Origin: Patescibacteria group bacterium
GTDB lineage: Bacteria; Patescibacteriota; Minisyncoccia; Portnoybacterales; UBA2143
Length of the DNA: 5,342 nt
Direction of reading: 5' to 3'
Assembly (NCBI GenBank): GCA_018829245.1
Contig: JAHJUH010000010.1
Location: forward strand, 1-5,342
The notes below the pieces were generated by a model, which saw only the letters and a program-made list of their open reading frames with translations, searched no databases and had not been told where the DNA came from. This document shows, piece after piece, positions 1 to 5,000 of this stretch; position 1 is the stretch's first letter, and the number at the start of each line of letters is the position of its first letter. Position numbers and translations under genes: made by a program.

Positions 1-25
1 CCGCATGAATAAAAACTAAATCACT

Positions 26-517
26 ATGACTAATTTTTTAATCAATAATCAAATCATATTCCTCTTTATAGCCACCATAGCTATTTTAATCATTTGGAAT
101 ATTATTCTTTCATATAAGCTATTGCAAATCAGAAAAAAACTTAAAACTTTTTTTAATGGTAAAAAAGCTTCTGATCTAGAAGGAGTTCTTTTTGAAGAAA
201 TCAGAAGATTAAAAAAAGCAGAAGATAGTATTAAAAAATTATTAGAATTTTCAAAAGAATTAGAAAAAATAACTAAAAAAAGCATTCAAAAAGTTAGCGT
301 TATTAGATTTAATCCCTTTAAAGAAACTGGTGGTGATCAAAGCTTTGTGATTGCTCTTCTTGATTATCAAGATAATGGACTTGTTATTTCCAGCCTATAC
401 ACTCGTGAAGGAACTAGAATTTACAGCAAGCCAATTGAAAACGGCAAATCAAAATATCCTTTATCTAAAGAAGAATTAGAAGCTCTAAAAAAGGCAGGAG
501 TTAAAACTAAAAAATAA
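26..517 (+). CDS. DUF4446 family single-pass membrane protein
   Basis: A 163-residue protein of unknown function. Residues about 9-33 form one hydrophobic membrane segment (IIFLFIATIAILIIW and onward) followed by a basic stretch (RKKLK), so the rest probably faces the cytoplasm. Residues about 50-86 are charged and likely a coiled coil. Residues 87-154 hold the conserved block: IQKVSVIRFNPFKETGGD, SFVIALLD, the NGLVISSLYTRE segment, and YSKPIENGKSKYPLS. I recognise this combination (short TM-plus-coil N-terminus, then the RxN-F-GGD-SF-ALLD and KPI-GKS-YPLS motifs) as DUF4446, which occurs in Firmicutes and CPR bacteria. Length fits the family. The ATG at 26 is the first ATG in this frame and places the membrane segment close to the N-terminus. 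No Shine-Dalgarno sequence is visible before it. It is convergent with the SpeD-like gene. No biochemical role is known to me and none is inferred. Confidence 0.85.
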   Translation: MTNFLINNQIIFLFIATIAILIIWNIILSYKLLQIRKKLKTFFNGKKASDLEGVLFEEIRRLKKAEDSIKKLLEFSKELEKITKKSIQKVSVIRFNPFKETGGDQSFVIALLDYQDNGLVISSLYTREGTRIYSKPIENGKSKYPLSKEELEALKKAGVKTKK

Positions 518-542
518 TCTTATATACAATTAAATATATAAC

Positions 543-567
543 AAAAACCGGCTATCATAAGCCGGTT
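543..567 (-). terminator. Intrinsic terminator, minus strand (SpeD-like gene), possibly bidirectional
   Basis: A perfect 8-bp stem, AACCGGCT (546-553) with AGCCGGTT (560-567), closes a 6-nt loop. Read on the minus strand the stem runs directly into TTTTTGT, a usable U-tract, so it fits termination of the SpeD-like gene about 100 nt upstream. On the plus strand the stem is followed only by TTAAATTATTT, so termination of the DUF4446 gene there would be weaker. Confidence 0.7.
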
Positions 568-585
568 AAATTATTTCACATATCA

Positions 586-640
586 GGTTTTACAAAGTGA
601 GAGGCGTAACTGAACATTTAGGTAGGGTTTTGTAAAAACC
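586..640. repeat. Imperfect inverted repeat between convergent genes
   Basis: GGTTTTACAAA (586-596) is complementary to TTTGTAAAAACC (629-640) with one bulged A, around a 32-nt interior that is richer in G than its surroundings (GTGAGAGGCG, TTAGGTAGGG). The arms could fold as RNA from either strand. Neither arm is followed by a U-tract, and the true terminator lies at 543-567, so this does not look like a second terminator. It could be the 3' UTR of the SpeD-like gene, a small RNA, or a copy of a dispersed repeat. The rest of the 518-664 gap shows no open reading frame I would support. Confidence 0.4.
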
Positions 641-664
641 GAAGAGTAATTTTGGCGGCGAATT

Positions 665-1021
665 TTAATATCTATAAAAATTTTTGTATTTAATATTTTT
701 AGCTTTAAAGAAAGGTTTAGAAAAATTTTTAGCTTTATTCACATCAAAAGTTTTACAACTAAAAATATCGATAAATGCCCGTAAACCAAATTCATCCAAA
801 TGTATTGTTATAGATGATGTTTCAATAAATTGCATTAGCGAATATCCTCTCAAATTCCCTTTGCCAAATCTTTTAATTATTGGTTTCCCAAAAGGAACCA
901 TATTAATTTCCTTACAAAGTTTAATGCAAAATTCTTCTAACTTTTTTGGATCAGTTAAAAGAGAATATTCGCATCCGTATAAATTTATTGACATTAACTG
1001 TCCCCAAACTTTCTTTTTCAT
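665..1021 (-). CDS. speD: SpeD-like pyruvoyl-dependent decarboxylase (AdoMet decarboxylase family)
   Basis: A 118-residue protein of the small bacterial/archaeal S-adenosylmethionine decarboxylase fold. Such proteins self-cleave before a Ser that becomes a pyruvoyl cofactor, and AdoMetDC feeds spermidine synthesis. Visible features: N-terminal strand LMSINLYGC with a following helix; cleavage region IETSSITIH (66-74); DIFSCKTFD (85-93) near the C-terminus. Aligned to the Thermotoga enzyme numbering, S69, H74 and C89 match pyruvoyl Ser63, His68 and Cys83 with identical spacing (5 and 15). Glu62 before the Ser is replaced by T68, and His64 by S70. This variant resembles the IETS-type SpeD homologues I recall from CPR and archaea, some of which were reported to have become ornithine or arginine decarboxylases, so the substrate is uncertain. 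No other polyamine gene is present here. ATG start, no Shine-Dalgarno. The family is fairly sure, the function is not. Confidence 0.8.
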   Translation of the reverse strand: MKKKVWGQLMSINLYGCEYSLLTDPKKLEEFCIKLCKEINMVPFGKPIIKRFGKGNLRGYSLMQFIETSSITIHLDEFGLRAFIDIFSCKTFDVNKAKNFSKPFFKAKNIKYKNFYRY

Positions 1022-1094
1022 ATTATTAATTTAGTTTACATTAATAAAACTTTTGATATTGAATATTGAAAATAAATTTCGCCTAACTCGTTTA

Positions 1095-1123
1095 TATACA
1101 AATCACTTTACATACAAACCACT
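1095..1123. repeat. Short direct repeat overlapping the infB promoter
   Basis: TATACAAATCACT (1095-1107) and CATACAAACCACT (1111-1123) match at 11 of 13 positions with a 16-nt period. They overlap the proposed -35 and spacer of the infB promoter, so they could be a tandem operator, but such AT-rich similarity may also be chance. Confidence 0.2.
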
Positions 1124-1134
1124 ATTCATATATT
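1107..1134 (+). promoter_or_regulatory. Candidate sigma70-type promoter for infB-rbfA
   Basis: TTTACA (1107-1112) and TATATT (1129-1134) are separated by 16 nt, each matching 5 of 6 consensus bases. Transcription would start near 1141, giving a leader of about 27 nt to the TTG at 1168 or 66 nt to the ATG at 1207. The AT-rich background makes chance matches common. Confidence 0.45.
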
Positions 1135-1158
1135 ACCTAAAATATAATTAAATAACAA
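1130..1158 (-). promoter_or_regulatory. Weak candidate promoter for the SpeD-like gene
   Basis: Read on the minus strand, TTGTTA (1158-1153) and TAATAT (1135-1130) lie 17 nt apart, each with 4 of 6 consensus bases. The leader would be about 100 nt. It overlaps the proposed -10 of the divergent infB promoter, so the two could interfere. Support is thin. Confidence 0.2.
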
Positions 1159-1167
1159 TACTTTTAT

Positions 1168-4100
1168 TTGACGAAAAGAGCAAAAAATGTTAATTTAAGC
1201 CATATAATGATCAAGGAAAAAGAAAAAGAAAATAAGCTGCAAACAAGACCACCTGTTGTGGTCATTTTAGGCCATGTTGACCATGGAAAATGCGTAGCTC
1301 CCTCAAGTTTAATCCCACTAGCAAATGGGGAAATTCTTAGTGCTCAGAAAATCTGGGAAAAATATAAAGCTAAGGGAAAAACAAAAAAATATAAAGATGA
1401 AGGATATATAACTAAAATAGAAAATGGACCTAAAGTTTTTAGTTTCAATAAAAGAAAAATAGAACAAAAAAAAATATCTCATCTTTGGAAACTTAAGGCT
1501 CCAAAACAGATGATCAAAATAAAATTAAGATCTGGAGATACTATTGAAGTTACTCCTGAACATCCTTTCTATGTACTCGATAATCAAGGAAATATAAAGC
1601 AAAAAACAGCTCATTTGATTAAAGAAAAAGATTTTATTGTAATTCCTCAAACTCTTCCTGTTTTCCAAAACAAGATTAACGAAACTAAAAAACTTATCGT
1701 TAAAAAACTAGCAAAAATTGATAATCTCGTTGTTTTCGTTAATGAGAAAAATGAAAAAGCTAAAAAATTTCTAACAAAGCTTAAAAAAGAGAATAAGCAA
1801 GGACTTTACAGAAAAGGAATTTTTTCAACTAATCCTGGGCAAGTTCTAAAACACAAAAGATTTCGTGCAAAAGATTTTATAAAATTAATTAACTATTTCA
1901 AATTCACACCCTTAGAAGGATATCAAATGATAGCAAGCCTTAAAAATGCCAGTGAAAAGCAACGAGCAGGCAAAACAAGCGAAAAAATTACTCTACCAAA
2001 ATCAATCAATGACTTTTATAAATTAGGATATATTTCAGGATGTCTAGCTGGAGACGGAGAATTAACAGGAGTTATCCTGCATAATCAAGACAAAGAAATT
2101 ATATCTGTTTACTGTCAATATCTAAAAGATGTTTTTGGCTTAAAAACAAAAATTATAAAAAATGACTCTTGTTTTATGGTCCAAACTAATGGTCGAATCA
2201 CCTTAAGAAGATTTCTAATAGATATTATGGACTTTCCTAAATCAAATAAATCCTTAAATATCAATATCCCTCTTTTGATATTATCCTTAAAGCCAGCTTT
2301 AAAAGGATTTATAGAAGGTGTATTTGACACAGATGGATATATTTCAGACGTCAATCGTAACTACATAGCAGAAATAACGAGTAAAAGCAAAGGATTAATA
2401 AAATCATTATCAATTGCCTTGCTTAATTTTGGAATCCATTCAACAATTTTTCAAAAAAGAAAATATCATTATCTAAAGATAGGAAGTATCCCCTATCTTA
2501 AAAGATTTCACAAATCCTTTTCACTACGACACAAAGGAAAAAGAAAAAAACTAAAGAAAATTCATCAAAAGACCTCAACGAGCAGAATATTTGATTTAAC
2601 CCCGCTTTCGGGCAATCTTCTAAAATCATTTTATTTAAATGAAAATTTATTCCCCTACTTTTCTAAATATCGCTGTAATAAATACCTATCCCGTCTATTC
2701 ATTCAACGACTAATTAAATTTAAAAATAAAGTAAATTTACCCAATCCCTTTTTAAGCCCGGATATAAAACACTTAATCAACCCTGGAGAAATTAGTTGTA
2801 CACAAGTAAAACAGAAAAAAATATTAAAAAGTAGGTATAAATTTGTTTATGACTTTACTATTCCTGAAAATCACAATTTCATTGCTGAAAGAATAATAGT
2901 TCATAATAGTTCTATTTTAGAAGCTATTAAAGATCTTAAAATTACTGAAAAAGAATCTGGAGGCATTACCCAACACATTGGCGCTTATCAAGTAGAACAT
3001 CAAAATAAGAAAATTACATTTATTGACACGCCTGGACATGAAGTTTTTTCAGCTATGCGCTCTAGAGGCGCTAAGGTAGCTGATATTGCTATTTTAGTTA
3101 TTGCTGCCGAAGAAGGCGTTAAGCCACAAACTAAAGAAGCCATTACTCATATTAAAAAAATAGGTCTTCCTTTAATTGTTGCTTTGAATAAAATTGATAA
3201 AAAAGAAGCTCAACCAGAAAAAGTTAAAAGAGAATTATCAGAAAATGATATTTTAGTTGAATCATTAGGCGGTAAAATTCCTTGTATTAATCTTTCAGCT
3301 AAAAATGGCCAAGGCATAGACCAGTTTTTAGAAATGATTCTTTTAGTGGCTGAAATGGAAGAATTAAAAGATGAACCAGATGAAATAGCTTCTGGATTAG
3401 TTATTGAATCATATCAAGATAATCGTCGCGGAGCCACAGCTACTCTTTTAGTTAAAAAAGGAATTTTAAAAAACAAAGATATTATTGGCACTGATTCAGC
3501 TATGGGAAAAATCAAAACAATGGAAGATTTTCAATTTCAACATATAGAAAAAGCGCCTGCTTCAATGCCAGTTATTATCACTGGTTTTAATAAAGTTCCC
3601 CAAGTAGGAGAAAAATTCTCTGTATTTAAAAACTTTGACGAAGCTCAAATTAGAATTGACAAAAAAACAGCTAAAAGAAATATGCTGCCTGGCGGAGAAA
3701 AAGAGGTTTTTGTTTTTGACCCAGACAAAAAAGTCCTTAATATTATTCTTAAAGCTGATGTTCATGGCTCTTTAGAAGCTATTAAAGAATCTCTTAAAAG
3801 CATTCCTTCTGATGAAGTAATTATTAGAATCTTAAAATCTGAAGTTGGAGAAATTAATGAATCAAATATTAAATTAGCTGAATCAGCTAAAGCAAAAGTA
3901 ATTGGATTTAGAATTAAAATTAATTCATCTGTTAAACAATTAGCTCAACAAAAGAAAATAAGGGTTTCTATTTTCGAAATAATTTATGAGCTTATTCAAG
4001 AAATCAGACAATTAGCTTCTAATCTTTTAGATCCGGAAATAACTAGAAATGATTTAGGCAAAGCTAAAATCCTAGCTGTATTCCGAACTGAAAAAGACAG

Positions 4101-4341
4101 ACAGATTATTGGAGGCAAAGTAACAAGCGGACAGATTAAAAAAGGAACTTTAATTGATGTTATCCGAAATGGAGAAAAAGCAGGCCAAGGAAAACTAATG
4201 CGACTTCAACGCGATAAAAAAGAAGCTGATGAGGTAAATAAAGGACAAGAATGCGGTCTTCTTTTTCAAGGAACAATTTCTATTGAAAAAGGAGATATCT
4301 TAGAATTTTACGAAGAAGAAAGAAAAAAGAGGGAGATATAA
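1168..4341 (+). CDS. infB: Translation initiation factor IF-2 precursor, with intein
   Basis: GTPase that brings initiator tRNA to the 30S subunit and promotes 50S joining. Residue numbers count from TTG 1168. G1 GHVDHGK (35-41) is interrupted by the intein (42-580) and resumes at S581. G2 GGITQHIGAYQV (598-609, switch I T601), G3 DTPGH (620-624, catalytic His 624), G4 NKID (674-677) and G5 SAK (710-712) follow. Domain II begins near 739, domain III carries ADVHGSLEA (863-871), and C-terminal domain IV runs about 961-1050 (KAKILAVF, GQECGLLF, KGDILEFYE). The spliced protein would be 518 residues, essentially the conserved core without the N-terminal region of E. coli IF2. The frame is open with all motifs, so this is not a pseudogene. 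Start is undecided: TTG 1168 gives the longest frame, ATG 1207 (residue 14) is the first ATG and at least as likely, and neither has a Shine-Dalgarno. Only 9 nt separate it from rbfA. Confidence 0.97.
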   Translation: MTKRAKNVNLSHIMIKEKEKENKLQTRPPVVVILGHVDHGKCVAPSSLIPLANGEILSAQKIWEKYKAKGKTKKYKDEGYITKIENGPKVFSFNKRKIEQKKISHLWKLKAPKQMIKIKLRSGDTIEVTPEHPFYVLDNQGNIKQKTAHLIKEKDFIVIPQTLPVFQNKINETKKLIVKKLAKIDNLVVFVNEKNEKAKKFLTKLKKENKQGLYRKGIFSTNPGQVLKHKRFRAKDFIKLINYFKFTPLEGYQMIASLKNASEKQRAGKTSEKITLPKSINDFYKLGYISGCLAGDGELTGVILHNQDKEIISVYCQYLKDVFGLKTKIIKNDSCFMVQTNGRITLRRFLIDIMDFPKSNKSLNINIPLLILSLKPALKGFIEGVFDTDGYISDVNRNYIAEITSKSKGLIKSLSIALLNFGIHSTIFQKRKYHYLKIGSIPYLKRFHKSFSLRHKGKRKKLKKIHQKTSTSRIFDLTPLSGNLLKSFYLNENLFPYFSKYRCNKYLSRLFIQRLIKFKNKVNLPNPFLSPDIKHLINPGEISCTQVKQKKILKSRYKFVYDFTIPENHNFIAERIIVHNSSILEAIKDLKITEKESGGITQHIGAYQVEHQNKKITFIDTPGHEVFSAMRSRGAKVADIAILVIAAEEGVKPQTKEAITHIKKIGLPLIVALNKIDKKEAQPEKVKRELSENDILVESLGGKIPCINLSAKNGQGIDQFLEMILLVAEMEELKDEPDEIASGLVIESYQDNRRGATATLLVKKGILKNKDIIGTDSAMGKIKTMEDFQFQHIEKAPASMPVIITGFNKVPQVGEKFSVFKNFDEAQIRIDKKTAKRNMLPGGEKEVFVFDPDKKVLNIILKADVHGSLEAIKESLKSIPSDEVIIRILKSEVGEINESNIKLAESAKAKVIGFRIKINSSVKQLAQQKKIRVSIFEIIYELIQEIRQLASNLLDPEITRNDLGKAKILAVFRTEKDRQIIGGKVTSGQIKKGTLIDVIRNGEKAGQGKLMRLQRDKKEADEVNKGQECGLLFQGTISIEKGDILEFYEEERKKREI
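1291..2907 (+). mobile_element. Intein with LAGLIDADG homing endonuclease, inserted in the IF2 P-loop
   Basis: A 539-residue protein-splicing element encoded in frame. Splicing motifs: N-terminal Cys with CVAPSSLIPLANGE (precursor 42-55); block B TPEH within GDTIEVTPEHPFYV (TxxH at 129-132); block F VYDFTIPENHNFIAE (560-574); block G IIVHN with penultimate His 579 and terminal Asn 580; +1 extein residue Ser 581. All residues for standard class 1 splicing are present: Cys1 acyl shift, His assistance, transesterification by Ser+1, Asn cyclisation. Boundaries are set by the host protein: removing 42-580 restores GHVDHGKSSILEAI, matching the normal GHVDHGK-T/S-S/T P-loop. Between the splicing blocks sit about 150 residues of possible DNA-recognition sequence and then the endonuclease. 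Isoleucine codon choice differs from the exteins (1291-1650: 5 ATT, 6 ATA, 3 ATC; extein 2911-3228: 14 ATT, 1 ATA), consistent with horizontal entry. Confidence 0.97.
2023..2343 (+). other. LAGLIDADG (DOD) endonuclease motif pair within the intein
   Basis: Two dodecapeptide motifs mark a single-chain LAGLIDADG homing endonuclease: LGYISGCLAGDGEL (precursor residues 286-299) and FIEGVFDTDGYI (381-392). By alignment with the PI-SceI pattern the metal-binding acids are D296 and D389. Both are present and the region has no stop or frameshift, so the nuclease may still be active and cut intein-free infB alleles at the P-loop codons. The motif spacing of about 93 residues is normal for the class. 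The full nuclease domain extends on both sides, and its limits cannot be set by eye. Confidence 0.9.
4329..4335 (+). promoter_or_regulatory. Possible ribosome binding site for rbfA
   Basis: GAGGGAG lies inside the last infB codons, 15 nt before the rbfA ATG. The spacing is longer than usual, so it may be weak, with rbfA also translated by coupling to infB. Confidence 0.4.
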
Positions 4342-4350
4342 ATAAAATAG

Positions 4351-4686
4351 ATGTCTGATAGAATAAAAAGAATCAATCAACTTCTTAAACAAGAAGTTAG
4401 TCAATTACTTTTAAAAGAAGTTGATTTTACAGATGTTTTAGTTACAATTACCAGAGTAAAAACATCTTCTGATTTAAAATACGCTAAAATCAATATTAGT
4501 GTTTTGCCAACAGAAAAAAGCGATTTAGCTCTAAAAATAATTGAAAGAAATATTTTTAATATTCAACAAGAACTTAATAAAAGACTGCATCTAAGGTTTG
4601 TTCCTAAAATCAGATTTGAAATTGATCAATTAGAAGTAAAAGCTCAAAAAATTGAAGAAATTTTAAGTAAAATAGATAAATCTTGA
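4351..4686 (+). CDS. rbfA: Ribosome-binding factor A
   Basis: A 111-residue 30S assembly factor that binds immature small subunits near the 5' end of 16S rRNA and is needed for late maturation and growth in the cold. The single KH-like domain is visible: N-terminal helix DRIKRINQLLKQEVSQLLLKE without the last residues of longer homologues, strand VLVTITRVKTSSDLKYAKINISV (key residues T-R-V, S-D-L-Y-A), helix around IIERNIFNIQQELNKRL, then LHLRFVPKIRFEID as the last strand, and a short tail. Length is typical. ATG 4351 starts right at the conserved N-terminal helix. It follows infB by 9 nt, the order known from the nusA-infB-rbfA operon, so it is probably co-transcribed from the promoter before infB. 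The TGA stop at 4684-4686 overlaps the first base of the next hairpin. Confidence 0.95.
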   Translation: MSDRIKRINQLLKQEVSQLLLKEVDFTDVLVTITRVKTSSDLKYAKINISVLPTEKSDLALKIIERNIFNIQQELNKRLHLRFVPKIRFEIDQLEVKAQKIEEILSKIDKS

Positions 4687-4758
4687 CCCTGTAGTGAAAT
4701 TTCGACTTAATAATCTATGATTTTTAAAAAAAATCATGTCGAAATTCTACTACAGGGT
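4686..4758. repeat. Long imperfect hairpin (palindromic element) after rbfA
   Basis: The 21-nt arms ACCCTGTAGTGAAATTTCGAC would exceed the quoting limit, so by position: 4686-4706 pairs with 4738-4758. All positions pair except 4697 with 4747 (A-C), counting 4696 with 4748 as G-U. A second stem, ATGATTTTT (4717-4725) with AAAAATCAT (4729-4737), sits directly against the right arm and closes a 3-nt loop, leaving TTAATAATCT (4707-4716) as a one-sided bulge. No U-tract follows, so it is not a classical intrinsic terminator, but it probably protects or ends the infB-rbfA transcript. The length and symmetry also fit a dispersed palindromic repeat or small MITE. Its right end overlaps the first base of the -35 of the tRNA promoter. 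Confidence 0.8.
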
Positions 4759-4785
4759 TGAAATTATTAAAAAATGTGGTAGAAT
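4758..4785 (+). promoter_or_regulatory. Promoter of the tRNA-Cys / tRNA-Leu pair
   Basis: TTGAAA (4758-4763) and TAGAAT (4780-4785) are separated by 16 nt, with an extended -10 TGG (4777-4779) directly before it. The start would fall near 4792, a few bases before mature tRNA-Cys at 4796, leaving almost no 5' leader for RNase P. The position between the rbfA hairpin and the tRNAs supports the call. Confidence 0.7.
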
Positions 4786-4795
4786 AAGAAAATAA

Positions 4796-4868
4796 GGCCT
4801 TGTGGCGGAGTGGTTATACGCGGCGGTCTGCAAAACCGCTTACACCGGTTCAATTCCGGTCAAGGCCT
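4796..4868 (+). tRNA. tRNA-Cys (anticodon GCA)
   Basis: Full cloverleaf of 73 nt. Acceptor GGCCTTG (4796-4802) pairs with CAAGGCC (4861-4867). D stem GCG (4805-4807) pairs with CGC (4819-4821), and the D loop holds G18-G19 (4812-4813). Anticodon stem GCGGT (4823-4827) pairs with ACCGC (4835-4839) around loop CTGCAAA, anticodon GCA at 4830-4832. T stem ACCGG (4844-4848) pairs with CCGGT (4856-4860) with loop TTCAATT. Discriminator T4868 (U73) is the known identity base of tRNA-Cys. CCA is not encoded and must be added after transcription. Confidence 0.97.
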
Positions 4869-4882
4869 CTTTATAAATTTAT

Positions 4883-4965
4883 GCCGGAGTGATGGAATTG
4901 CCAGACATGCACGACTTAAAATCGTGTGGGCTTAGCCCGTGCGGGTTGGAATCCCGCCTCCGGCA
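4883..4965 (+). tRNA. tRNA-Leu (anticodon UAA) with unusual D and T loops
   Basis: Class II tRNA of 83 nt. Acceptor GCCGGAG (4883-4889) pairs with CTCCGGC (4958-4964), discriminator A4965, no encoded CCA. D stem ATG (4892-4894) pairs with CAT (4906-4908). Anticodon stem CACGA (4910-4914) pairs with TCGTG (4922-4926) around CTTAAAA, anticodon TAA at 4917-4919. Long variable arm GGGC (4928-4931), TTA loop, GCCC (4935-4938). T stem GCGGG (4941-4945) pairs with CCCGC (4953-4957). The T loop is TTGGAAT, with G instead of the nearly universal C56, and the D loop reads TTGCCAGA, with C instead of G19. It lies 14 nt after tRNA-Cys and shares its promoter and the terminator at 4972. Confidence 0.96.
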
Positions 4966-4971
4966 CAAACT

Positions 4972-5000
4972 AAAAAAGACCCGATTAACGGGTCTTTTTT
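4972..5000. terminator. Bidirectional intrinsic terminator
   Basis: GACCCG (4978-4983) and CGGGTC (4989-4994) form a perfect stem with loop ATTAA, flanked by A6 (4972-4977) and T6 (4995-5000). It is a strong intrinsic terminator in both directions, ending the tRNA transcript on the plus strand and the 3D-domain gene on the minus strand. The stop codon of the minus gene (5001-4999) uses the first bases of this element. Confidence 0.93.

Noticed and set aside
1..25. Tail of an upstream gene at the left edge
   Set aside because: All three plus frames reach a stop within the first 20 bases, so no frame can be chosen and nothing can be said about the preceding gene.
684..1034. Plus-strand open frame of 116 codons over the SpeD-like gene
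   Set aside because: It is the antisense of a minus-strand frame with clear AdoMetDC motifs, and its own translation shows no recognisable family.
2115..2354. Minus-strand open frame inside the intein
   Set aside because: It is antisense to the LAGLIDADG motif region and its translation has no recognisable features.
1168..4341. infB as a frameshifted or broken gene because the P-loop is interrupted
   Set aside because: The interruption is in frame, with complete intein blocks A, B, F and G and an exact P-loop after removal.
4684..4710. Recoding of UGA as a sense codon, as in some CPR lineages (codes 4 and 25)
   Set aside because: rbfA ends at TGA at the normal family length, and read-through would add only eight residues before TAA with no conserved sequence.
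4686..4758. CRISPR repeat or crRNA-like unit, because TTCTACTACAGGG faintly recalls Cas12a repeat stems
   Set aside because: There is one inverted pair and no direct repeats with spacers, and no cas gene is nearby.
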